Assembly: GCA_001600415.1 (NCBI GenBank)
Contig: BCJX01000003.1
Coordinates: 1,566,268 to 1,630,267, forward strand
DNA from: Pascua guehoae
Lineage: Eukaryota; Basidiomycota; Tremellomycetes; Trichosporonales; Trichosporonaceae
Length of the DNA: 64,000 nucleotides
Direction of reading: 5' to 3'
Numbering within the stretch: the first letter of the stretch is position 1; each line of letters opens with the position of its first letter. The position numbers were made by a program, and so were the translations under genes. Shown here one piece after another: positions 25,401 to 36,503 of the stretch. Under the pieces are notes generated by a model. That model saw nothing but the letters and a program-made list of their open reading frames with translations. It ran no database searches and had not been told where the DNA came from.

Positions 25401-26381
25401 CAGCAGCAGCACGCAGCTCAGCAACAGCACCAGCAGCCCCAGCAGCAACAACCGCAACAACAGCAGGTCCAGGGCGTCCAAGGCGTCCAATCTGCGGCCA
25501 ACGGTGCCAACGCTGGCGTCGCCACACCGAACAATGCGCAGTCAATGACTGCCAACGGTGTCCAGGGCGTGCAAAACGTCCAAGGCATCCAGAATGGCCA
25601 GAATGGCATTCAGAACGGCCGTCCCCAGCAGATCAAGCGGCCGTCGTCCACCACCAACGCCAGCCCATCACCGTCGCCGTCGGTCGCTGCGTTGCAGCAG
25701 CAGCAGCAGCAGGCCCAGCTACTCGCCGCTGCCGGCCAGCAATCACCGCAGATCCAGGTCCCGCAGGTCGTCAACGGCGGCGTCATGCTTGCCAACGGCA
25801 AGCCGTTTGTTCCTGGACCTGGTGGTGTGCCCGGTGTACCAACACCCGCTGGTGCGATCGACCCGCAGATCCAGCAGCAGCGAATCGCGGCTGCGCGTGC
25901 GCACGTTCTTGCACAGCAGGTCCAGCAGGCGCAAAACCAGCAGGCTCAGGTCACTGGCGGCGTCGGCATTCCCGGCGTTGCTGGCATCCCCGGCATGCCT
26001 GGGATGAACGTTGGCGAGATTAGCTTTGAGGCACAGAGCGCCGAGCAGCGCCGCGAGCTCGCCGCGCTCGCCCAGCAGAACGGGTACGGCAACAATGTCC
26101 AGGGCTACCTCGACGCGCGCAACCGCGCCCGTCTCATCAGCATGGCCAAGCTCGCCGCTGCCCAGCAGGCCCAGGCTGTCGCTGCTGCCGCCGCCGCGGG
26201 TTCCCCCTTGCCGCAGCAGGTCGCCAACGGTGTCAACGGCGTCAATGGCGCCAACGGCAACTATCCCAGCCCGGGAATGACCCCTGCTCAGCTCCAGCTC
26301 AAGCTGCCCCCGCACGCCGCGGCACGTCTTGCCGGCAATGCACCACCGACTCCTCCGCAGGCGCAGGCCCAGCGCTCGTGA
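22409..26381 (+). CDS. EPL1: Enhancer of polycomb-like protein, NuA4 subunit
   Basis: Exons 22409-22594, 23109-23876, 23931-26381; 1134 residues. The N-terminal EPcA region begins RAGRVTNKTKL and continues through HIPTPDATGLVD, SWL-type acidic DDDDSTWL, LPESRVLVRMARSVFPHWK and YDETNDGDPYVCFRRRD (about residue 320-335). A charged helical stretch follows (VEQMQKLQYELRRAYDLSQ). The C-terminal third is glutamine-rich (about residues 755-850) with Gln/Asn/Gly/Val repeats beyond. In NuA4/piccolo NuA4, EPL1 ties Esa1 and Yng2 together and docks on the nucleosome. The first intron (514 nt) is long and holds a 22-C run. The 54-nt second intron is in frame and was placed because removing it restores the conserved LN-YDETN junction. 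Confidence 0.94.
22962..22983. repeat. Poly-C homopolymer in EPL1 intron 1
   Basis: 22 consecutive C on the plus strand, within the 514-nt first intron. Nearby at 22841-22858 is a CAC trinucleotide run. Length may be unstable in vivo or in sequencing. Confidence 0.9.
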
Positions 26382-28466
26382 GCGTGCCAAGTGCCAGTGC
26401 CTTTGCCCTCTGCACTGTTCCGCCCCACTCGCGCGGCCTCGCATGCGATACCTGCACCCCGAGCAACGGTCGACGTGGTCTAGACACGCCGCATCACACC
26501 TGTCATCACCCCAGACTTTGACCTCGACCTCGACCTCGTCGACTCGTCTCAGCCACCCACGCGCTGGTCGCTCTAGTGCGCATTGCAGCCGCATACACCG
26601 GCAATGTGCATCCCACACGCCTCCCACTCCCAACAGACTTTGTCCCGGTTCTTCTTCGCGCCCGCAACTCCCCGCTCATCGCCCCATCACCATAACCTCT
26701 TTTCTTCCTCTTTTTTCACGCAACCGATGCCCCGCATAGATACCCTCTCGCCACGGGCGCCGACTCTACCCGAGCGACGCGCCCGCCGGCGAGACATCAT
26801 GAACCCCAACTGGGACGGGCCCCGTCGCCATCCCAACCCCCACAAACCAACAAACACCCCCAAACCAAACCAAACTTTTTCTCTCAAACCCAGCCGCTCG
26901 AGCCCACCTCTCCATAGAGAAGCCGGATCCCGCGCCTCTGGCCGAGTGCGACGGCGCAAACGGCGCAAACGACGTGCGCACCGGGGCAACCGTTTTTTAA
27001 ACCAGCACACGCGAGAAACAACCATTCAAAACATTGCCCACGTGAAAACGCGCATGGATAACGCACACGACGGACGCTCGGCCGAGCGCCACTGTGTATA
27101 GTAGAGGAGAGGAGGTCCGTAGCATGTACCCAGTACCGTAGGAGATGAAAGAAGTGTAAAGAAGATGTAAATGTGGCAGCGTGGAGCACACGGGCAGGCG
27201 GCAGGCGGGCAGGTGGGCAGGCGGTGGCAAGTGGCAAGGCCGGAAGCGGGGTGGCAATGGCGGCGAAACTGGTGGAGTCGGACGGAGGAGCATTGCGTGT
27301 GCGACCCAGTGTCTCAGAACGGTCCAGACATGAAATCGTCAAGACATGAGATTCCGGGGCCTCGTGCGCCTGGGTGGCCAGAGGACAGGTGCTGAGAGCC
27401 AGGCAATACAAGAGAGCAGAATAATAGCAAGACGTCTCCCCGGCCAAGTAGCCTCCTGCATCCCAATTGTCACAAGTGCACGAGGCAGGTACATTTATCG
27501 TTTAGTCGACGTTCAGTTGCTCAGCTGAGTGAGAGCGAAGGGTAGTGTACTGGGTGGTGGCCGGCGTGTTTAGCCGGAACAGGAAAGCCAGAAGTAAAAT
27601 GGCCGATATGGGCAAGACAAAGCGTCAAAGACAATCCGAGGGCGAGACAACCCAAAGGCGGCGTGGCGTGCCTGGGGCTTGGCTTTGAACGGGGCCCTGC
27701 CTGATCGACCACACCTTGGCTGCCTGCTCTGTGCCACCTGGGTGTCGCGAATTCGCATTTTGATATTGGATTCCACCCTTGTTCAAACAACACTCGGCCT
27801 CCGCCTACAGTATCCGTACACTCCGTACCCTGTCCCATCCTCGGCCTCGCTGTCGGCGTCGTCCCCATCCTCTTTCGTCTACACTACGCTCCCCGTCTAC
27901 AACTAGCCACGGCCCATTCCCTCTTTATTTGTTTTCCTTCCTGCCACGTAAGTGCACGGTAAACCCATAGGCCGTAAACCCATCCATCCATCCGTATCCG
28001 ACCTGTTGCCCCTGTATCATCCATCCCCTGTGCGATCGCGATCGGTCCGTCAACACGCTCTGACGCTCAGACCCTCCACCCGCACACCACCACGCCCTCA
28101 CTCGCAGCTCACGGCCAGGCCAGCGGCCAGCCCCCGTTGCCCAGCCACCCACCGTCTCCGTCTCTGTCTCCGGATACGGCGCTTGGCCCCACCCACCGAG
28201 GCTCGGACTCGGTTTGACCTCCACCGATCCACCGCATCCGTGCCAATCTCGACGTAGAGTAGAGTCTGGATCTGCCCAATCCCCAATTCCAATTCCAACC
28301 CACGAATCCACCCAACCCACCACCACCGCACCAATTCGCCTCCCACCCAGCGGCCGGGATTCCCACCTCCACTGCCACATTACCCCTCCCCTTGCAACGC
28401 GACAAGACAACAACAACTCACCCCCACGCGCCACTGTACCCGCCTGCATCGCATCGGCGCAGCATA
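26382..28466. other. Intergenic region EPL1 to SGF29
   Basis: About 2.1 kb between tandem plus-strand genes. It holds C-rich leader-like sequence near 28000-28460 and repeated gggcaggcgg words at 27189-27230. No open frame has a recognisable domain or splice-consistent continuation. Confidence 0.45.
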
Positions 28467-29215
28467 ATGTCCCGCGCACGCGTCGTCAACGGCGGCCGCC
28501 TCGCGGCCGAGACCGAGCATGGTGAGTAGGCCCGGGCTGTGCATGTGCATGTGCGTGTACATGTGCATGGACGTGTGCATGTACATGTCCATGTCGAGCT
28601 GCACTGCACGGTACAAGGTGCATGTGTATATGTGCGAGCGCGAGCGGCATGGGTCCACGCGACGGCGGGCCCAGAGATTACCTCGTGGCTCGACAAGGGG
28701 CGCGGCGTGTGCACGGCCCAAGTGGGCCGAGACATGCGATATCGCATTGCAACGCGACCTGGCCGGCGCGTGCTGCGTGGCTCGATGGTGCTTGTGCATA
28801 TGTGCAAGATGCCATGCGCGTGTTGCATGGGGTTCAGCCCCGTGCTGCATGCTACATGCGCATGCTGCACTAGCTGCAGGCGCACATGCACGCGCACATG
28901 CACGATCATGTGCGATGCTCGTCATTGTACGCGCCCGACATTGCTTGCACGTGCTCTGCCCTGCTCTACCTTGCTCTGCCTTGCTCTGCCTTGCTCTGCC
29001 TTGCCTTGCTCTGCCTTGCCTTGCTCTGCCTTGCTCTGCCTTGCTCTGCCTTGCTCTGCCTTGCTCTGCCTTGCTCTGCCTTGCTCTGCCTTGCTCTGCC
29101 TTGCTCTACCTTGCCTTGCTCTACCTTGCTCTACCTTGCCTTGCTCTGCCTTGCTCGTCTCCACAATACTCTACACTAGTCCGCAGTGACACCACCCCGC
29201 CCTCGCTCACACCCA

Positions 29216-29270
<55 letters not shown>

Positions 29271-30233
29271 ACCCTAACGCCTAACGCCCGCTCACACGCA
29301 GCCATGACGCAAGCGTGGCACCAGCTCGTGGACAAGGTGCGCAAGCTGCCGTCGCGCCCTGCGGCTGGCGCAGAGGAGGACCGGCGAGCAGCGCTTGCGG
29401 AAAAGGCAGCGCTGGACGAGGCGCTCGACCAGCTGTCTGTGCTGCTCGAGCTGCGGCGGAGTACATTGGCGGCTGCGGCTGGGGAGCGGGACGTTGCGCG
29501 TTCGACGCCTGGGATACGCGACTCGCCTGCACCGGGAAGCGGGGACGTGCACACGCCGCCGTCGCTCAAGCGCAAGCGGCGTCTGAGCCTGGGGACGGCG
29601 TCGCCTGGTCCACGGGAGAAGTCTCCGCAACCCCCGACCCACGGGCACGGGCACGGACCGCATGGGCACCTGGGCGCCGGGATCGTACGCGGAGGTACAC
29701 CCGCGGGCGGGAAACGTGCGCGCGGCGTCGGCGAGCTCGGCGACCAGCTGCCGCTCCGTCCCGGGCGCAAGGTGGCGGTACGGCAGAAACAGCAAGGGGG
29801 GCGTAAAGACGACGAGGGCGAAGAGTGGATTCTGGCCAGTGTGCGCAAGATGATTGGCACCGACAAGGCCAAGTACGAAGTCCAGGACGCAGACGACGGC
29901 ACGCGCTGGGTCACCACGCTCAAGAGCATTATTTTGCTCCCCGACCCCCAGTCGCCCGTCTCGGCATCGTGCCACCCCTCAAACCTCGACGACTATCCGA
30001 GGGGGACGCAGGTGCTCGCACTCTACCCCGACACGACGAGCTTTTACAAGGCCACAGTCGTCAGCGCACCTGTTCCGGGGACGGGGATGGGGCACGGCGT
30101 CCGCGCCGGAGGCGCCAATGGGCGTCCCGACCCGGCCGCAAAGCCGGGCCAGTATCGCCTCGCCTTTGTCGATGATGGCGATAATATTCACGAGGTCGAT
30201 AAGGATCTCGTCGTCCTGGTGAGTGGGCCGTGA
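28467..30233 (+). CDS. SGF29: SAGA-associated factor 29, tandem-Tudor protein
   Basis: Exon 1 at 28467-28521, intron 28522-29301 (780 nt), exon 2 at 29302-30233; 328 residues. The N-terminal part is a helical/coiled segment (AMTQAWHQLVDKVRKLP, then ALDEALDQLSVLLELR). The C-terminal SGF29 tandem Tudor covers about residues 165-325: GRKVAVRQ, WILASV, KYEVQDAD, LYPDTTSFYKATV and YRLAFVDDGD. In SAGA, Sgf29 binds H3K4me2/3 and promotes H3 acetylation. The intron contains a 10-bp minisatellite and 53 consecutive C. A donor-like GTGAGT lies at the last codons (VSGP), so a short extra exon downstream is possible. Confidence 0.92.
28950..29157. repeat. TTGCTCTGCC minisatellite in SGF29 intron 1
   Basis: About 20 units of a 10-bp word TTGCTCTGCC with interspersed 5-bp TTGCC units and a few TTGCTCTACC variants. 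All three forward frames stay open through it, giving Leu/Ala/Cys/Pro-rich shadow peptides, so the frames are not evidence of coding. Confidence 0.93.
29218..29270. repeat. Poly-C tract of 53 bases
   Basis: 53 consecutive C on the plus strand, 31 bp before the SGF29 intron 1 acceptor. Its true length in the genome is uncertain because assemblies often misplace homopolymers. Confidence 0.9.
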
Positions 30234-30246
30234 GGCGGCAGGCGGC

Positions 30247-30330
30247 GTGGTAAGCCGCGACGTGGTAAGCCGCGACGTGGTAGGCCGCGACGTGGTAGGC
30301 CGCGACGTGGTAGGCCGCGCCGTGGTACCC
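30247..30330. repeat. 15-bp tandem array GTGGTARGCCGCGAC
   Basis: Five to six head-to-tail copies start 14 bp after the SGF29 stop codon. The first copies read GTAAG, the later ones GTAGG. The unit length is a multiple of three. Confidence 0.9.
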
Positions 30331-31668
30331 AACGACGTGCCATGGCATGGAGGTGACAGGCCGTGTTCGCTGGGCCACATGGCTGGGCCATCCCGGCGAG
30401 GTGAACGGAGCTGATCCAAAGCATCCGGGAGAACGCATCTAGTTGGCGGGAGGATACGGCGACCTCTGTCACAGCGTTACTGTTACATGTGGACACCGGG
30501 ACCTGTCGCAGGTTGCCGCCACATGTCTATCATGTTTTGTCGCATGTTCTGTCGAGGATGATCTGTAGATGGAGGGGTGGTAGCGAGGCGTTGGTGCAGT
30601 GTCGAGAAGGATGAGGAGTGCCAGAAGGGGTCAGATCTAGCACGTACGCGATTGTCTTTGTACTGTATGCATGCAATGCATTGTCTGCGGTAGGTGGCGC
30701 GCGCGAGGTGAATGGGGTCGTACTGACCGTGCTGATAAGGATACTAGGCCAGGACGGCCGTAGAGCACCCGGACGCATCAACGAATGCCACGCTGACGCA
30801 TGAACGCGCGCCAATGCTCCAGCGCAGAGCAAGTACCACCAAATACCACCAAGCACTCAGCCAAGCTGAGCTTTGGTCCAGGATACATGCCACCTGCAAG
30901 TCCGCCAGGCCCCCATTGACTCAGTCGTCCCGTTGAACCACCCGACCACACTCGGCCGCAGGACGCACCTTGCACAACCACGTTACCATACACTGCCGCA
31001 AAGTCGGAGACTGCCACTCACCAAGGATGCCCAATCACCGAAGAGATACAACGACGTGCCACGCTTCTCGAACGGCACTACCCCATCGATTTGCATTGGG
31101 TACTCTGCGCGCTTAGAGGCACAGCGCCCGAGCCCAATGCAGTCTCGCTTGTGAACACCTGTACGTCCTACTTTGCGGCACTTGTACGTCCCATCTCGCA
31201 CCTGCTCGGCCCGGACGCGGCGGTGTTGCCAAACCTAACCCGGCGACAGCGCGTGCCGGGCACCACGCCCCACGCCGGGGCGGGATACTTAGGTGTGTAG
31301 CTGTGTCGTGTTCTGTCTTTGACAAAGGGCGGCGAACATCCATAGCGCCCACTGAGCCATGTGCATGGTGGGCAGGTTGCGCGGGACGCGCCCGTTGGCA
31401 GTGTTGGGGTTCTGTGGCTGGGCCGCTCTGCCTGGCGACATGGGTGCGGCGGCGATGACCTGGCTCGTGCTCGTGGAGAGAGCCCGGAGGGCCGGGGGGG
31501 GGGGGGGCGGCGTTGGCGGGTATATCTTCGGCCGCGTTTGTTCTGTTTTGCTCGCTGGATGGTGCTGCTGACTTGCTGGGGCCGGGTTGATGGGGCTGGC
31601 AACTAGTGTGGTGTTGTGTGCTGTGGTCTGTGGTGTGTGCTGTGGTGTGTTGTGTGCTGTGGTGTGGT

Positions 31669-31765
31669 GCTGTTGTGCTGTCGTGCTGTCGTGCTGTCGT
31701 GCTGTCGTGCTGTCGTGCTGTCGTGCTGTCGTGTTCTGGTGCTCTGGTGCTCTGGTGCTCTGGTA
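31669..31765. repeat. 8-bp array TGCTGTCG grading into TGCTCTGG
   Basis: About six TGCTGTCG units run from 31676 to 31731, then four units of TGCTCTGG. Degenerate CTGTGG words extend the array back to about 31610 and CTCTGGTA words forward to about 31830. Confidence 0.88.
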
Positions 31766-32165
31766 CTGCACTCTGGTACTCTTGTACTCTGCTGTGACAC
31801 TGTGGTACTCTACCGCGACACTGTGATACCCTGTGCTCTGGCTACCTAACACCCCAGCATCCACTACAACATACATCTCGACCCCGCTGATACACTCTCA
31901 CATGGCCGTGCACATCAACACCAACAGCACCGCGAGCTAGCCAGCCTTGCAATCTCATCTGATTGACATTCCACCGCTGTGGCGGTGGACACCGTGCACA
32001 GGCACCAGTTGACGAGCGATCACAAGCGGCCAACACCCCGGCGGGCTCGAACACCTGCACCGTCCTACGGGCCTCAGGCACTCACGCATATTACTCCGTT
32101 GTGCGACTGGGGCGCCGGCTTCGGACGGCGCTGTGAGCACGATCCGTTCTCCCGGATTTACTAGT

Positions 32166-32382
32166 GTTCTGGTGTTCTGGTGGTCTGGTGGTCTGGTGGT
32201 CTGGTACTTTGGTACTCTGGCACTCTGGCACTCTGGCACTCTGGCACTCTGGCACTCTGGCACTCTGACACTCTGGCACTCTGGTGCTCTGGCACTCTGG
32301 TGCTCTGGCACTCTGACACTCTGGCACTCTGGCACTCTGGCACTCTGGTGCTCTGGCACTCTGGTACTCCTGTACACCGATG
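32166..32382. repeat. 8-bp array CTGGCACT with CTGGTGCT variants
   Basis: Roughly 25 units of CTGGCACT or CTGGTGCT, preceded by TCTGGTGGT 9-bp units. The unit is a variant of the array 350 bp upstream (both CTGGYRCT). Because 8 is not a multiple of three, translation cycles through an 8-residue repeat in every frame. Confidence 0.92.
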
Positions 32383-32585
32383 CTCGTTTGCGAATGGACA
32401 ACAGCCCCCTGGCACCCGTACACGTTCCCGACCAGAACAATGCAGCGACCCGGCAGTTCAAGATGGTTGTTGTGTACGGCGACCCCATCCCAGACGCGAG
32501 TGCAACAGTATCCAATACCCAATCCATGCCCACCAAATCTCCAGACTACAAAATTATAAGCCCCCAGCCCCAACCCCTCACCCGA

Positions 32586-33600
32586 CTACTCCCGGGCCCA
32601 GACACCGGGCTCGATCCCCGCCGCCCGCATGCGCAGCACAGTACTCATCGACACATGCTCCCTGACCCCCCAGGCGACGAGCTCGGGGACGGCGGGGAAC
32701 CGCGCCGTGTCGACCCGGACGCCGTCGACGGGGAGGCGGGCGAGGATGCCCGCCGTGGATACGAGGGCGAGGAGGATGGTGAGCGCCGCGAGGGAGAGCG
32801 TGGTGGCGCGCGAGAGGGCGAGGGGGGTGAGGTAGGCGAAGAGCGGGGAGGGTGTGGTTGGGGTGGTAGCGGGGAGGGTGGGGTTGAGGGTGTGGGTGAG
32901 GGTGGTGAGGAGGCGGAGGAGGGTGCGGAGGATGAGGTAGGGGAGGAGGAGGGTGAGGGAGAGCGCTGGGGCGCGGACGGGGAGGAGGAGGCGGGCAGCC
33001 CTGGGATGTTAGTATGGTGGGGGAGGGGGGGGGGGNNGGAGAAAGGTGGGTGGGTAGGAAGACGCAATGGGATTGTGGGTGAGGGGAGAGCAGGGACGAG
33101 GTTTCGAGCAAGCACAAACCCCAAGATAAAAGCAAACGACAAGAGAAGAAGAGACAACACTCACCTCTGGCTCGTGGGCGACACGCCGCGCAGCTGGACA
33201 TAGTGATACACGTCCCAGAGCGTGAGGAGGAGCGCGACGTCCCAGAGCGTCGGCGGCGGGATCGAGATTGAGATGGACGCCAGCGAATAGTAGCCCGCGG
33301 GGGAGGCAAAGCCCGTCGAGATGGCGTGGGCGAGCTGGAAGGCGATGCTGCGGGTTAGTGGCACGTTTTAGAGCAGGTAGTTAGGGGCTTGGGGGCTCTG
33401 ATAAGACTGATTGTGTGGGCTGAGAGGGACTAGACCAACAGCACGGGCTGCGCACCCAGGCTGGGACACGACTGGACTCGATCATAGCGTAAGATACACG
33501 GATACACTACTTACGTGCCAGTGATAGCGTCGCACGGACACGCGCCCTCGGGGACGCGGAGCGCGGGCGCAGAGGCAGAGGGCGCGACTGTGGCGAACAT
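32586..33600 (-). CDS. Small multi-pass membrane protein of unknown function
   Basis: Exons 33515-33600, 33165-33347, 32586-33000; 227 residues. The phases agree and the stop is clean. The N-terminus (MFATVAPSASAPALRVPEGACPCD) is not an obvious signal peptide. Hydrophobic stretches follow: a Leu/Val segment around WDVALLLTLWDVYHYV, a Leu-rich stretch SLTLLLPYLILRTLLRLL, and TTLSLAALTILLALVSTAG. Three to four membrane passes are inferred. The C-terminus is a charged tail ending in WARE. I do not recognise the family. The second intron contains two unresolved bases (33036-33037). Confidence 0.7.
33036..33037. other. Two undetermined bases
   Basis: NN within a G-rich run inside the second intron of the membrane-protein gene. 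It looks like an assembly or base-calling ambiguity caused by the homopolymer. Confidence 0.95.
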
Positions 33601-34757
33601 TGTCGTTTCGTGTGTGTGGTGGTTGGTGAGTGCTGGTGCAAAGACGACAGAGACTAAACGATGGGTGAGGAGAGAGTGAAAGTAAGGAGGAACAGAAAAA
33701 ATCTGATGCATACAAGGTGGCCATCCTGCACATGGATCCCAGCATACCTGCATGCGTGCAAGCTTTCTCGCTTGCATGTTGCATGCTTCTCGCCCGCATT
33801 CGTCACACTGTGCGGTTGCGAGGTGGTGGTTGGACGCATGCGGCGTGTGCCACTCTTGAGTGTGGCGCTCACACTCGGGTTCACACTCGGGTTTTCGGCC
33901 CGGGGCTCGGATGTCGCGACGTCGATGCTCGTCTCAACGGCATCGGCGGCACGCTGGATATAGTCTGAGCAAGAGGTGAGGGTGGTACGTGTTGGGTGAG
34001 TATGGCAATGTTAGTGAGTGAAGCCGGGTTGGGTATAGAGTCTCAGCAAACGAGGTTGCGCTTTGGCTGTGGCTGGTGGGGTCCATATCGCGGACATTGT
34101 GCCAGAGCGAAATCCACCTCGGTCTTTACAAGTACGCACACACGCTGACGAGTTCCAGACCAGTTGGCTCGTCGTACGACTGAGGTCGCGGACGCAAGTG
34201 TGTGGGTGTGTGGGTGTCGTGGGTGTGTGGGTTTGTGGCTTGATGCGTCTGTGTACGGGTGTCCACCACACGAAGTACCGATGCCACACGCTCCCCCCTC
34301 TACTGTCAGACCGTACCTGGCCACACCAGACTGCCACCCCACCTGCACTGTCTGCACCTGCCATCGCACATCGGCGGGGCCAAGATACTGTCTGTACCCG
34401 TGAGTGACCCTCTGTTGTTGACGCGCATCTCATCTCTTTGTCCTTTTATTGCAGAAATTGGGAAACATGCACCAGAGACGTCCTTTTTTTCAAATCGCAA
34501 TCTGTCCTGTTTTGGATGTTCCGAGACGGGAGTGTGTGTTACGTAATAGATATGTATTATCAAATGCTAGCCGCCGGGTGTGATCGCCTGACGTCGTTGA
34601 AATGTCCATGTGCTAATCCTCCCAGGCAGGCAGGTGGCAGGTCGAGGGGCTGAAGGACGACAGAGGCATACCGTACAGCGGTACTAGTACTTGTTACACT
34701 TGCACAACCCAAACAGGCTGCAAACACTACCCACGGCACAAGACTTTACCAACCTCG
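33601..34757. other. Divergent intergenic region, membrane protein / bHLH gene
   Basis: 1.16 kb. Short gtgtgtgg-rich stretch at 34197-34240. No gene supported. Confidence 0.4.
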
Positions 34758-36024
34758 ATGCCGATGCCGCTGCCGACCTCGCGCCCGGGCGACGACGCGC
34801 GCGACGTCCGGGCGGGGCCGTCGCAGGCCGGCACTGGCACCGGCACGCACGCGTCGCACGCGTCGCCCGAGCAGGTGTTTGAGGAAGAGCTGTACGACTC
34901 TGGGAGCGAGGACGGGTCGCCACCGCCAAAGCGCCAGCGGCACCGGCGCGAGGGGAGTGCGCGCCGCAAACAGGCCCATGTCGGGTACGAGCAGAGGGTG
35001 GGTTTGCGTTCGGGTCTGGGCCGGGTAGCAAGAGTCTTGTGGTTGGCAGCTCGGACTGGGCAAAGCCTGCAAGGCTGGAAGGCCTCGTTGGCGCAACGAG
35101 GTAGCTGACGGCAGCGCCGGCGAATGATCAACCAGGGGTTTGAGCGGCTCAAGGCGCTCCTCCCAGACGACCGGGAGGAGGGCGACAGTCGTGCGCGGCT
35201 ATTAGAACGAGGTGCGTCTGGCTTTTGGGCTTTGGGGCTTTTGGACGTGGACGTGGCGTGTCATGTCGAAATGTTGCATGTGGCGCTGACCGCAGCGGCG
35301 GACCGGATCGAGGAGCTCGAGCGCCTCCAGAACGGCCAGTCGAGCATACCCACCACCACTTCTACTTCCACTGCCAACACAAACACTTCCAACACCAACA
35401 CGGCCGCGCGCGACCCATACTCCTATCAGGCCCAACCGCACCCCCAACCGCACTCCCAACCGCACCCCCAGCAACACCCCCAACAGCACCCCCAACAGCA
35501 CCCCCAGCCCCAGCCGCACCCACTACCACCACAGGCACGTGACCCAGCCATACCCCACTGACGCGCAGACCACCGACGGACCGACCCCCCGGCGCCATTC
35601 GACGGGCACCGCGACCGCGTTCCGCACATCCCTCTCGGCGCTCACGGCCATGACGCCGCTCGAGCGCGATCGCCCCGTGGCCCCGCCCTCGGGCCCGCTG
35701 GGCGGATCACTCGCCGAGGCCGTCGCCTTTCTCACCCGCGGCGGCGGGCATGCAAACTCGAACGCAGCAAATGCCAACTCGAGCGCAAACCACAGCGCAA
35801 ACCACAGTCCCAACCACGGCTCCAGCGCAAACCACGGCGCAAACCACACGGCGAGCGCAAACCACGCCACGAGCCACGCGAGCCCGGGCGTGCCCCGGCG
35901 GCAGTCTGATGCGTCTGCGCGCCCGTCGAGCGCGGGCGGGAGCGCGTACGGGGACACGAACACGGGCGGGGGCGACCGGCGGCATTCCCAGTCAAAGAGC
36001 TCGCTTGCGAGCCTGCTCAACTAG
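34758..36024 (+). CDS. bHLH transcription factor
   Basis: Exons 34758-34997, 35115-35211, 35296-35534, 35569-36024; 343 residues. The basic region and helix 1 read RRKQAHVGYEQRRRRMINQ then GFERLKALLP; the loop is DDREEGDS and helix 2 is ARLLERAADRIEELERLQ, restored only after splicing. His, Glu and Arg at the 5-9-13 positions of the basic region are the set that contacts CACGTG in class B bHLH proteins. The middle is Gln/His/Pro-rich and the C-terminus is Ser/Asn/His-rich, both apparently disordered. A nuclear, dimeric DNA-binding role follows from the family. The third intron (35535-35568) must use a GC donor or a different site, so that junction is uncertain. Confidence 0.82.
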
Positions 36025-36503
36025 GCTTGGGGACAAGAAAAAACACGCATCGCGGTGTGCATGGTGGTCGGGGTGGGCAGGACAGCGTAACATGAGAAGG
36101 AGAGACACATTCTGGGGCGGCTAGTGTATTATTCGTTGTACATGTTGGCGTCTCGCTTATGAAAGCGTATTTTAATGATCCCCGGGGGGGGGGGGTGAAG
36201 CATGGGTCCAATTGTGGATGGAAGAGCGGGCAGACGAGGTAGAGTCGAGAGCGTTGCCAAGGCGAGGATACCTGGCGAGCGTGCGTTCTAGTGGACTCGG
36301 TAATCCGAACAGTGTAGCCGCCGCATTCCGCTGTCATTACCAAACGGCGAGTGGTATTCGTCGGCACTGTACGAAGGGGGGGCGCATGCCAACTGGAACG
36401 GAAACCACGGCTTGGGCCGTGCCACCCGTGCCACCGCGGCATGTGCTCAATTGCACCTACAAAGCGTTGCACTTGCACACCGGGCAGCATTCCACGCCGC
36501 CGC
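36025..36503. other. Convergent 3' region
   Basis: 480 bp between the bHLH and F-box-like stops, with an eleven-G run at 36185-36195. Nothing else seen. Confidence 0.4.

Larger units (their letters stand above)
30234..32585. other. Repeat-rich intergenic region
   Basis: About 2.35 kb between the convergent SGF29 and membrane-protein genes. It contains three simple arrays listed separately and a G-run at 31493-31507. Frames that stay open here do so because of the repeats. Confidence 0.6.

Noticed and set aside
28519..29277. 250-residue plus-strand frames rich in Leu, Ala, Cys, Pro
   Set aside because: They are produced by the 10-bp minisatellite and poly-C in SGF29 intron 1, and all frames are open.
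31955..33203. Repetitive open frames (PECQSARV-type minus strand; 356-residue plus strand)
   Set aside because: They arise from the 8-bp array, which reads open in all frames, and from antisense of the membrane-protein gene; the latter also runs through the NN bases.
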